Shown here piece after piece: positions 45,001 to 51,722 of a stretch of DNA of 64,000 bases. Made by a program: the position numbers and the translations under genes. Source of the DNA: Chitinophaga jiangningensis (GTDB taxonomy: Bacteria > Bacteroidota > Bacteroidia > Chitinophagales > Chitinophagaceae); contig NZ_FRBL01000001.1 in the NCBI RefSeq assembly GCF_900142605.1, positions 124,001 to 188,000 of the forward strand. The letters are read 5' to 3'. Every line of letters starts with the position of its first letter. The first letter of the stretch is position 1. The notes beneath the pieces were generated by a model. It was not told the DNA's origin. It made no database searches and saw only the letters and a program-made list of their open reading frames with translations.

Positions 45001-47170
45001 GCATCCTTGCTGTATCTGTACTCAAAAACTTCAGAGGATGCATAGCTGACAGTAGTTCCCAAAGCATCTCCGGTGCAATGATGACGGTTGTTCCAGCAAA
45101 TTGCGTAGCCTTTCTGAATGCCTGGCACGAATCGTCTGTCATTTGCTGAAAACCGGATTCTGTCCGAAAAAATTGCCGGGCGGATTGCTCAAAATACAAG
45201 TGGGCAGGTAGTTTACCTCCGTTTCCTGTACGAAACTCGCTGATAATATCTAAGATGACAGGCGGTATAAAAGGTGCCTGCAGATCAATAGGGGTGTCCA
45301 TGGTCATCAACCGTCCAAGCTGATTCAGGAACAACTGAAAAGTTAGCGAGGTATCTTCAGCTGCGTGGTGGGCTGTTTTAAGTGCAAAACTCTGCCTGCG
45401 GGGATGCAGTAACAGCTCTATCTCCAATGTGTCCCAAATCAGGGAAGGTGCAGGAGACGCACCTTTCCTGGCCAGTACTTCCAGGTCAAATGCCCTGATA
45501 TTCTGACCGATCACCAGTCTGCCATCATTAATCAGCGATACCAGCCTGGCAATCCCGGTTTCCTTATTAGAAAAATCTTTATGGGTGGAGATGCCAATAT
45601 TATTTTTCCAGGCAAATTCTGCCACCTGTTCCCCGTCTGATTCCAGGTCAAAGCAGATGTAATTTACCTGTGAAACAAGGTTATTTAAGAGTCGTTGAAT
45701 ATATTGTTCTCTGTAGTGACTTAAGTCCGGTAATTGCTCGTATACTTCCAATATATTTTCAACCGGCAGTTGTTCTACAAACTTTACCTTTTCCATTACG
45801 GTGGTAAGGTGCCCAAGGTGTTCGTTTATAGCTGCCTGTGGTAACCCAGTAAGGAAGTTCCTGCGGTACAATTCCACAAGGAATGCAGTTTCACACTCAA
45901 ATTGATCGGCTGTCAACCTGACTAATGGATATACACTGCTAAAAGTGCCTAGAAATTCAACCACTGCCTGTTCCTCTTCAGCGCTGGTAATTTTCCATCC
46001 TTTGCCTGCCAGCTGTTGATAAGCATCATCCATTAACTGGCGGCCTTCGGACTGCAACGATAAGCGACTAATCACTATCTGCAGTTGCTGCCAATCTAAT
46101 GCAGGCAAAATTTTATGTTTCCAGCATTCCTTTTCCTCTGAAGATTTTGGTAATGGGAGGTTTGGCAACTCCATCAGCCACCACATAGCGAAACTGACCG
46201 GATTGAACTTTTGGGACCATTTTTCCAGTGCAACAGCCACGCCGTGAACCTCCATGATCATTGGCACCAAAGGAAGTATATCCTGTAGCTTACGTTGAGA
46301 TACTTCTTCAATTGTTTTATGATAGGTTGCCGTAAGTTCCCTGTCACTAATATAACCTTTTAAAAGCATTGCCAGCCGGTCCACTGCTTTCCAGTAGCCC
46401 TTTCGCATCAGCATCCCACTTAGTATTTTCTTTCCAAAGCCGATAACATCTCTCTTGGCGATATTGCTATTCTCCAATATTTCTATATCCCAATTACCCA
46501 ACCGGATAGATGCCCGAATTTCATAAAATCCTGTAGGATATAGTCCGGTTAAGGAAATTTCTTTTTCCGGGCTACTTTCAATCAATGGAAAAGCTTCGGA
46601 TCTGGCGGCTGTATCATTATTGATGATTAACACCGGAATGCGGTTAGTTACATTGAAGGCATCCAGCTCTCCTGCTTTTTTCTGAGAAGGTTGTGTTTCA
46701 AAGATTACTATTTCATCCTCTTTCAGACCCTGGCATCTCATTTTTTTGACATGTACAAAGCAAGCCTTGTTATCCGCAAAACTGTGAATAAATCCGAATC
46801 CCTTTGATGCCTCGTAAAACTTCACTATGCCCAGTTTCCGGTTCCCCTCATTGTATTTAACAAATGGTCTGGATGGCTGCATTACCTGCTGAGGGGGAGT
46901 TGTTTCCCTTTCTTTTTTAGGGAGAGATACAATGGTATCCGCTTTCACCACCACTATAAACTTATCGAGCCGCTTCCTCAGGCTAATTTTTTCCATCCGG
47001 CTGGTATGATGGGTGAGTCCTTCCACTGATTTCAACAGGGGTAAAATTTCTGTAGTCAAACTGGAAGAAATCAGGTCTAATTTATCCAGATCCAGCCCTA
47101 AGAGCTTCATGCCCTTACGGACATATTCAACATTTAGCTGGTTTTCCTTCAGAACATCTATCAGCTTCAT
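39065..47170 (-). CDS. giant fusion: cold-shock domain, DEDDh exonuclease, RecQ helicase, UvrD helicase (2701 aa)
   Basis: One uninterrupted frame. Approximate domains: helical N-terminus 1-105; cold-shock domain 113-175 (GIVKFYEASKGFGFIHS, FVHVKKM); DEDDh exonuclease 500-620 with FDLESDGE, GQNIRAFDLEVL and HHAAEDT, all catalytic residues present; a region around 690-1110 weakly like a DinG helicase end (GRPILLLVNNPKE); RecQ-type helicase about 1180-1600 with Walker A LPTGAGKS, FDEAHCISQWG, LLFSATI, FATKAFGMGMDIPN and QEVGRAGRN; UvrD/Rep helicase about 2050-2560 with MAGPGSGKTHTL, LVDEFQDIN, GDPNQSIYGY, TTMHKVKGLEFD and YVAYTRAR. Both motors look active. No signal peptide, so it should act on DNA in the cytoplasm. 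ssb is the next gene upstream, 290 bp away. Genome maintenance or antiphage defence is inference. Confidence 0.93.
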   Translation of the reverse strand: MKLIDVLKENQLNVEYVRKGMKLLGLDLDKLDLISSSLTTEILPLLKSVEGLTHHTSRMEKISLRKRLDKFIVVVKADTIVSLPKKERETTPPQQVMQPSRPFVKYNEGNRKLGIVKFYEASKGFGFIHSFADNKACFVHVKKMRCQGLKEDEIVIFETQPSQKKAGELDAFNVTNRIPVLIINNDTAARSEAFPLIESSPEKEISLTGLYPTGFYEIRASIRLGNWDIEILENSNIAKRDVIGFGKKILSGMLMRKGYWKAVDRLAMLLKGYISDRELTATYHKTIEEVSQRKLQDILPLVPMIMEVHGVAVALEKWSQKFNPVSFAMWWLMELPNLPLPKSSEEKECWKHKILPALDWQQLQIVISRLSLQSEGRQLMDDAYQQLAGKGWKITSAEEEQAVVEFLGTFSSVYPLVRLTADQFECETAFLVELYRRNFLTGLPQAAINEHLGHLTTVMEKVKFVEQLPVENILEVYEQLPDLSHYREQYIQRLLNNLVSQVNYICFDLESDGEQVAEFAWKNNIGISTHKDFSNKETGIARLVSLINDGRLVIGQNIRAFDLEVLARKGASPAPSLIWDTLEIELLLHPRRQSFALKTAHHAAEDTSLTFQLFLNQLGRLMTMDTPIDLQAPFIPPVILDIISEFRTGNGGKLPAHLYFEQSARQFFRTESGFQQMTDDSCQAFRKATQFAGTTVIIAPEMLWELLSAMHPLKFLSTDTARMQGISAEKVYDNLKELPRLAAILTQYLITCHQQNIVPYFDQLPAVIRRLIPTVKVAAICETIHPAAGDAVCVAPGQIDSLKNRFSEPTQVLCIGTELYDLTTKIKLGQDYDFFTVIDRLKEPPVWLHMSGGNSFTGITREQCRLLGITDFPDHINNIWLEKTDRATYRVWCNLHLSNYLQDAGLQVTSSIPWTDGAIKKEFAYVVRPDTRLSGYIAASKRVNPESLNRKSYWLYQFRLLEAATAGSGRPILLLVNNPKEINDLYTYARVLDYFLPDQRATLARQIELLHSHPGGRKLLVLPFDKLGEVLLLNTTHGLDIVWDSFSLREKAQMLKGLMSVGDQVSDDPVPAVDVSDREQDHYSLIKMHRPLIDFYYQAIQQNNASSRLLLLDPRLTDYFGIEKTLAAKDLQVVMWQKESDYSADRKVIDPYFREAERPPLNLNLEDAKEILRRVFLAREDGKAPWPWYDYQHAYLNSILPAKDDLLISLPTGAGKSLLFQGPALFRSAFSGKLSIVICPLRALMQDQVDGLWNKGFFSNVDYLSGDKEQSEVNDIYRRIAGGELTLLYITPERFRSRAFENSLLTRMDSDSGLEYAIFDEAHCISQWGQEFRPDYLNAARKIAGLSRQLTARKLLFSATISEQVFEEIKILLPGIHAVSDTEKSYNPVRDHIRMDFRHQIVEEDRLPEIANYLKKNNFSPSLSRAIIFVKSRRKAEESAEGMGDSLNAVYGGQCAFADKVGVFHAGMDTEDRKDAYERFKSGELVVLFATKAFGMGMDIPNIHFVAHYSPSGTFEDFLQEVGRAGRNETQRLEAGFTTENPIKTLCLTAGNDFAKLKDQLHESRISWHDVKDMKKVMEDYLSNFRPLIADAEIPFAIPFNLYSSEKGSTEEELDNKFRMGLHWLEKLGRIRLGYFTITHVAIDAVSLRGLAAKLSDGAEKEITQICQAILSLMLQADPIEDMVQISLSALRDMTRLSLTNIFSGLIRAHKLNYFLLEQKVILLPTKLRQAEVRYSCDSHTESEKYLALKVMFALARLIMNATPLSESKTFEEEDINTMLTAAIQLVMEDGGLPWSKKETLPAREKEYAAYLHDIARKRVKHAFTIIRLLGKTRHESKMEKVLDTNVKVRIRQTLVNGYHKKEEWLGKITGLERDCHHLMDYVAKKYFTENIKRFNWPDIIAHLNCTEDVNYLGGLLHILSVAGYCRSGGLLPSGIEVYLQSVDPIIEGDLQSNDKLIFDEFEETRKVRELKLIALEVLAGFHKGERKVQGTDGLVSQVMLESDLRKRQDQFIRKYFSCNSLDSLLTLLQSELNPDDPLLVKWRGDAISTEENRLNKEQREVYDAAVDQHINVMAGPGSGKTHTLTLRVARLVHHIGVKPEDILILAYNRAVVSELKQRLGRLFNDLGYGNLVRQLKIFTFHGLAKKYCEEQLTNKPFDQWENILLNQLIKAPGAVMNRLAPLQHILVDEFQDINSVRVELLNRLQQLTHAKLFIIGDPNQSIYGYERVKAGKPMSPWPYYAEFNELFGPKLYELRNNHRSFPAILELASTVLDADKEHKELLSKPTRIPDKSFVKDYVQLIELTETMMWWWDQIPGLLQERIGNRPYRQLAILFRTNNEVYRGYQKVKSLHLPNVRIRIQGSLPYEFTRIRECHEVLLFLRAQINEIIPVNFKDTIKQHILALIETYPNWNHFYLRVMYSLVADFLDEAEDQPFFNQLLDYITELTHKDDGQLFKIYEKYADEFAADLVETEIVLTTMHKVKGLEFDCVMVPPSFSDLPLKIDEEASAEAISEQLDEEKRLMYVAYTRARYRLLVFRHHREVALVRGETYQFKDANNSRLGIPVLPEIRKLNIGWGASSYVFNKKIHEFIKTEVKSGDYVEVRKRTVDNVEQPFAVYELFKVGHSLPLGQLSKDAGKIRLFTKCSGFIVNEVAVWTYQDTLNADGDNNNGYEKGWCEDAIKQGYIYLVDFAGFGKPEEED

Positions 47171-47414
47171 CTTTCAAAACGGATTTTAATTCATAGAATA
47201 CACAGCGCTGTTTGATACTGTTTATCAACACGCGGAAAACATCAGGTTATTTTGTCAAACAAGTATAAGAAAAAAAAAGATGTGAACCGTACCTGAAAGG
47301 CCGGTTCTATTAGCCCGTACCATAAATTAAATTATATTTTAATGAGATAATAATGCCATTTGGGGTAGGTTTTCAGCCGGCAATTAAATGTACCAATGAC
47401 AGGCAGCCATAAGA

Positions 47415-47442
47415 AAAGGTCACGCCATCAGGCGTGACCTTT
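47415..47442. terminator. hairpin terminator after ssb
   Basis: AAAGGTCACGCC (47415-47426), loop ATCA, GGCGTGACCTTT (47431-47442), with T-rich flank on the minus strand. It separates ssb from the giant helicase gene, which therefore probably has its own promoter within 47171-47410. I see nothing else definite in that AT-rich stretch. Confidence 0.8.
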
Positions 47443-47462
47443 ATAGGATTGCACATTTTTAC

Positions 47463-47873
47463 TTAGAAGGGCAGATCATCTGCAGGGGTTTCCTGTTCGG
47501 GCACTGCCTCGCCAACAGGCGGGGCGATTGCAACAGCGGCTTTTCTTTTCTCATCGTCTTTACGGCTGAGCAGCTGTAGAGAAAACACTCTCAGGCGAAG
47601 AATACTGGACAGGGCACCTGAATGAGTGCTCACGTAGGAATCCGCCTTGGGCGCTCCCTCGATATGCACGAGCGTTCCCTGCAGCAGATAAGGCGCCATC
47701 TGTGGCCGGTCCCACATACTGCAGTCCACCCAGGTAGTGCGCTCATTGAGCACACCGGCCTTATCGCGGAACTTTTCATTAACCGCTACCGTAAAGCTAA
47801 GAACTGAACCGCCGTTTACCTCGCGGAGCACGGCATCACGGCCTAAATGGCCGATCAACTGCAACTTAATCAT
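47463..47873 (-). CDS. ssb: single-stranded DNA-binding protein
   Basis: The 136-aa protein has an OB fold with the SSB blocks MIKLQLIGHLGRDAVLREVNGG, VLSFTVAVNEKFRD, TTWVDCSMWD and LVHIEGAPKADSYV. The C-terminal acidic tip ADDLPF is what SSB uses to recruit helicases, nucleases and other repair proteins. The linker (AAVAIAPPVGEAVPEQETP) is short. It is shorter than main chromosomal SSBs and could be an accessory copy. It is encoded just upstream of, and on the same strand as, the giant RecQ/UvrD protein, although a terminator lies between them. Confidence 0.93.
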   Translation of the reverse strand: MIKLQLIGHLGRDAVLREVNGGSVLSFTVAVNEKFRDKAGVLNERTTWVDCSMWDRPQMAPYLLQGTLVHIEGAPKADSYVSTHSGALSSILRLRVFSLQLLSRKDDEKRKAAVAIAPPVGEAVPEQETPADDLPF

Positions 47874-47985
47874 CTCAATAAAAATTAAATGGTTAAAAAA
47901 ATTGATGATGATTGAGAGAAGTCACTGAAAATACCGAAAATACTCCTGCCCAAAAAATAATTTATTTATTTCCCGGATGCGTTAC

Positions 47986-47993
47986 TACCTTTG
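47986..47993 (+). promoter_or_regulatory. -7 promoter element of the TPP riboswitch leader
   Basis: TACCTTTG matches TAnnTTTG and lies about 25 bp before the aptamer. No clear TTTG is seen at -33, only an AT-rich stretch. Confidence 0.5.
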
Positions 47994-48016
47994 TACCGGA
48001 AACGGCCTATCCGCCG

Positions 48017-48100
48017 CTTTCACGTGGGGTGCCTTACTTTCAGGCTGAGATCACACCCAAAGAACCTGGACCAGGTAATGCTGGTTAGGAAAGTGAAAAA
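48017..48100 (+). promoter_or_regulatory. TPP riboswitch (THI element)
   Basis: P1 arms CTTTCAC (48017-48023) and GTGAAA (48093-48098) enclose the THI-box blocks: GTGGGGTGCC, CAGGCTGAGATCACACCC, GAACCTGGACCAGGTAATGC and TGGTTAGGAAAG. No terminator lies between it and the start codon at 48121, so control is probably at translation initiation. Confidence 0.95.
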
Positions 48101-48120
48101 TACTTAACAGACATTTTAAC

Positions 48121-50487
48121 ATGAAACAGTTACTGTTGTGGGTGCTGCTGTTTACAGCTGCTACCGTACAAGCACAATCCGTCGTAACCGGCACTGTTAC
48201 CAACAAAGCCAACGGCCAGCCTATGGAGGGCGTATCCGTATCCGTGAACCAGCAGGGTGCGCTTACCGATCGCAAAGGACATTTTAGTATTGCCCTTAAA
48301 AAAAACGGCGCCTATACACTCAATGCCAGCTTCCTCGGATTTAAGCCTTATACCACCGGCATCAATGCCAATGGCCAGCTCCGCGCCGATATCGCCATGG
48401 AAGAAACAGGCCTCTTCGTAAAACCGGTAGAGATCAGTAGTTTACGTGCAGGAAAAAATTCTCCGTTTGTAAACAGTACCATGAACGCAGAAGAAATCAA
48501 AAAAGCGAATATGGGACAAGACCTGCCATTCATCCTCAACCAGCAGCCAGGCGTAGTGTCCAGCTCTGATGCAGGTACCGGTATCGGCTATACGGGCATG
48601 CGGGTACGTGGCTCCGACATCACCCGTATCAATGTAACGGTAAACGGTATACCGATTAACGATGCAGAATCACAGGGAACTTTTTTTGTAAACATGCCCG
48701 ACTTCGCCAGCTCTGTAAACAGTATTGAACTGCAACGCGGCGTGGGTACCAGTACCAACGGTGCTGGTGCTTTCGGCGCTACACTCAACCTGAGTACCAA
48801 CGAGTTTCGTGAAAAAGCATATGGCGAAATCAACAGCAGCTTCGGATCTTTCAACAGCTGGAAAAATACGGTACGCGCAGGTTCCGGCCTCATTGGCGAT
48901 CATTTCACCATAGATGCACGCTTATCAAAAATCACTTCTGATGGTTATATAGATCGCGCGACTTCCGACTTAAAATCTTTCTATACTTCTGCTGCCTATA
49001 TCAGCAAAAAAACTGCGATCCGGCTCAACGTTTTCTCTGGTAAAGAACGCACGTACCAGGCCTGGAATGGCGTACCGGAAGCACTGCTGAAGACAGACCG
49101 TACCTACAATTCAGCAGGAACAGAAAAACCAGGCACGCCTTACGATAACGAAACCGACAATTATCAGCAGGACCACTACCAGCTGTTCTACAACCAGGAA
49201 ATCAATTCCAGCCTGAACTTCAACGTAGCTGCCCACCTTACCCGCGGCCGTGGCTACTATGAACAATACAAAGCAAATCAGGACTATCCGAAATATGGAC
49301 TGAAACCACCTGTAATCAATGGCGACAGCGTATATAGCACCGACCTGGTACGGCAGCTGTGGCTGGACAATTATTTCTATGGTGGCATCTTCTCCGTAAA
49401 CCGTACCGGCAAGAAATTCAACTGGAGCCTCGGTGGCGGCTGGAACCGCTATGAAGGTGATCACTACGATCGCATTATCTGGGCAACGGTAGGCATCGAT
49501 AAAGATTATGAATACCATCGCTTCCCAGCTAACAAAAACGACTTCAATATCTACTGGAAAGGACAATACAATATCACCGATGCCTTCCAGTTTTTTGTAG
49601 ATCTGCAATACCGCAATGTACAATACAATATGTACGGATTTGATGACGATGCTGACTACCAGCCACAGATGAAATACAACTTCTTCAATCCTAAAGCAGG
49701 CATCAACTACTTCATCAATCCCAATAGCCGATTATTTGCCAGTGTTGCTGTAGCACATAAAGAGCCGAACCGCACTGACTTTGAATCCAACATCGGGGCA
49801 AAAGAACCTAAGCCGGAAGAGCTGCGCGACCTTGAAGCGGGCTACAGCTGGCATAACAGCAATGTAAATATCCAGGCGAATGTGTACTACATGGATTACA
49901 AGAATCAGCTGGTTCAAACAGGGCAACTGAATGATGTAGGTGCATATATTCGCACCAACATCCCTAAGAGTTACCGCATGGGCGTTGAAGTAACGGGAAC
50001 GGCAAAACTGAGCAATGTATTTACTATTGCAGCCAATGCCTCCCTCTCCGACAACAAAGTGAAAAACTTTAATGGCGTGTACTACGATGGTGACTATAAC
50101 CCACATACGGTGGAATTCGGCACTACGCCCATTTCCTTCTCTCCTAACTTTGTAGGAGGATATACCCTCTCTGCAAAACCAGTAAAAAACCTGAACATTG
50201 ATTTGCTGGGCAAATATGTAAGCAGGCAATTCCTGGATAACACCGGCGATAAAAATGCTAGCTTAAATGCCTACTATGTTAGTGACCTGCGCTTTGCCTA
50301 TGTTATTCCGCAACCATTGTTCCGTGAATTAGGCGTACAGCTCATGCTTAACAACATCTTCAACAAAATGTATGAGCCGAATGGCAGTACTTATGGGATG
50401 TATGTAGATGGTAAGGTAGTGCCGGATAATTACTATTATCCAATGGCTGGGTTTAACTTTTTCGTAGGAGTGAATATAGGATTCTGA
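48121..50487 (+). CDS. TonB-dependent receptor, predicted thiamine or thiamine-precursor uptake
   Basis: The 788-aa protein has a signal peptide ending VQAQ, an N-terminal carboxypeptidase-regulatory-like domain (SVVTGTVTNKANGQPMEGVSV), then a plug (MGQDLPFILNQQPGVVSSSDAGTG, MRVRGSDITRINVTVNGIPI, VELQRGVGTSTNGAGAFGATLNL-like) and a beta-barrel ending in VGVNIGF. It is not of the SusC type and has no STN domain. The TPP riboswitch directly upstream predicts expression when thiamine pyrophosphate is low, so the ligand is most likely thiamine or a precursor. This matches the TPP-regulated outer membrane receptors known in Bacteroidota. It is transcribed alone, with a terminator following. No inner-membrane thiamine transporter is in the window. 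Confidence 0.92.
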   Translation: MKQLLLWVLLFTAATVQAQSVVTGTVTNKANGQPMEGVSVSVNQQGALTDRKGHFSIALKKNGAYTLNASFLGFKPYTTGINANGQLRADIAMEETGLFVKPVEISSLRAGKNSPFVNSTMNAEEIKKANMGQDLPFILNQQPGVVSSSDAGTGIGYTGMRVRGSDITRINVTVNGIPINDAESQGTFFVNMPDFASSVNSIELQRGVGTSTNGAGAFGATLNLSTNEFREKAYGEINSSFGSFNSWKNTVRAGSGLIGDHFTIDARLSKITSDGYIDRATSDLKSFYTSAAYISKKTAIRLNVFSGKERTYQAWNGVPEALLKTDRTYNSAGTEKPGTPYDNETDNYQQDHYQLFYNQEINSSLNFNVAAHLTRGRGYYEQYKANQDYPKYGLKPPVINGDSVYSTDLVRQLWLDNYFYGGIFSVNRTGKKFNWSLGGGWNRYEGDHYDRIIWATVGIDKDYEYHRFPANKNDFNIYWKGQYNITDAFQFFVDLQYRNVQYNMYGFDDDADYQPQMKYNFFNPKAGINYFINPNSRLFASVAVAHKEPNRTDFESNIGAKEPKPEELRDLEAGYSWHNSNVNIQANVYYMDYKNQLVQTGQLNDVGAYIRTNIPKSYRMGVEVTGTAKLSNVFTIAANASLSDNKVKNFNGVYYDGDYNPHTVEFGTTPISFSPNFVGGYTLSAKPVKNLNIDLLGKYVSRQFLDNTGDKNASLNAYYVSDLRFAYVIPQPLFRELGVQLMLNNIFNKMYEPNGSTYGMYVDGKVVPDNYYYPMAGFNFFVGVNIGF

Positions 50488-50509
50488 TAATATCTCCCTA
50501 AAAAATTTA

Positions 50510-50547
50510 AAAGCGCGGTAAACATTGATTTACCGCGCTTTTTTTAT
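50510..50547 (+). terminator. intrinsic terminator after the TonB-dependent receptor
   Basis: AAAGCGCGGTAAA (50510-50522), loop CATTGA, TTTACCGCGCTTT (50529-50541), then a T run. Confidence 0.9.
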
Positions 50548-50620
50548 GATAATGCCTATGTGATCGCTTCCCTCATGATAAGCAGGAGCATTTTAATGGA
50601 GTGTGGCTTTGTTTTTTTTA

Positions 50621-50628
50621 TAAATTTG
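50621..50628 (+). promoter_or_regulatory. -7 promoter element for the surface-protein cluster
   Basis: TAAATTTG matches TAnnTTTG, 40 bp before the start codon at 50668. No convincing -33 element is seen. Confidence 0.45.
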
Positions 50629-50667
50629 CACGGAGTCAACTAAAAAATAACCGTTACCCGTATACTT

Positions 50668-51615
50668 ATGAATTTTAGAAAATTTGCAGGCAGCATCGTT
50701 GCTGCAATAGTGGTGTTGTTAACCATGTCTCTTAGTGCTAATGCCCAGGTTACAGGCAGTTTTAATGTACACGGCGATTTTGACAAATTTTACCCGGTCC
50801 AGTTTAATGATTGTAATTGGGATGCTAACAAGTCGACCTTATTAGAGATTGGTCGATCCAGCGCGCACCTGAATGGTGACTGGCATGGCAGTCTCATGGC
50901 GAAATTCAGATACCACGTAACAAAATGGGGGCATGGATCTAACTTCATTGATGCGGAGATTAACCAGGAAAACTATTCCGCCGCTAAACCATTTGTAGCT
51001 GGTTATGAAGATTGTTCAGGAACTAGCAATAACGCAGTGATTGTTATATGGTTAAGAGGCAACAGCACCTACTATTTTAGTGCTACTTGTGAAGTAACAC
51101 CTCAAGTATATGACGGTATTCAAAATTTACTCCCATACCAAATTACAGGCGCTGGTACCCTCACTTTCAAGACTGAAAAGGATGCTTATGTGCAATCATC
51201 AGGAAGCACTAACAGCCGGCCGTTTAGCATCATGAATATTGCGCCCAGCCTCATGATGGGTCCCTTAAGTATCGGCACCATGGACATTAAAGGGTATATG
51301 CTGGCGGTAAACGGAAATGCCGTATTCGCAAAGGTAACTGTAAAAAACCCTGCTAACTGGCCGGATTATGTATTTGCCAGCGATTACTCGCTTCTATCAT
51401 TACAGGAACTGGATAATTTTATTCAGGAACACAAACATCTCCCCGGAATATCAACAGCAGCGGAAATAAAGACCAACGGACAAGACGTAGCGGATATTCA
51501 GGTTATCCAGCAGCAAAAAATTGAGGAGTTAACATTATATCTGATTAAATTAAGCAAGGAACTGGAAGAGCAAAGGGAAAAAATTAAAACCCTTGAAAAG
51601 AAGTTAAATCAATAA
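50668..51615 (+). CDS. secreted protein with C-terminal coiled-coil module (tail-fibre-like), copy 1
   Basis: The 315-aa protein has a signal peptide ending SANAQ. The variable N-terminal part (about 25-210) is beta-rich with several Cys and I do not recognise it. The C-terminal module (about 220-315) reads VTVKNPANWPDYVFASDYSLLSL..LDNFIQEHKHLPGIST and then a coiled coil (QQQKIEELTLYLIKLSKELEEQREKIKTLEKKL). The same module ends the proteins at 53146-54072 and 54062-54943, and a fragment of it lies at 54994-55173. It resembles the WPDYVF...HLPGIPS tails of many Bacteroidota proteins annotated as tail-fibre-domain proteins, probably for trimerisation or surface display. It is first in a four-gene plus-strand cluster. 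Confidence 0.82.
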   Translation: MNFRKFAGSIVAAIVVLLTMSLSANAQVTGSFNVHGDFDKFYPVQFNDCNWDANKSTLLEIGRSSAHLNGDWHGSLMAKFRYHVTKWGHGSNFIDAEINQENYSAAKPFVAGYEDCSGTSNNAVIVIWLRGNSTYYFSATCEVTPQVYDGIQNLLPYQITGAGTLTFKTEKDAYVQSSGSTNSRPFSIMNIAPSLMMGPLSIGTMDIKGYMLAVNGNAVFAKVTVKNPANWPDYVFASDYSLLSLQELDNFIQEHKHLPGISTAAEIKTNGQDVADIQVIQQQKIEELTLYLIKLSKELEEQREKIKTLEKKLNQ

Positions 51616-51722
51616 CAAAATAATAAATGTATTTCAAACCTGCCTGAAGCATAAAATATTCCGGCCGTGTTGTATACATTTGCGCTTCATCCAATACCAG
51701 CCCTGCCTTAAACAACCAGTTA

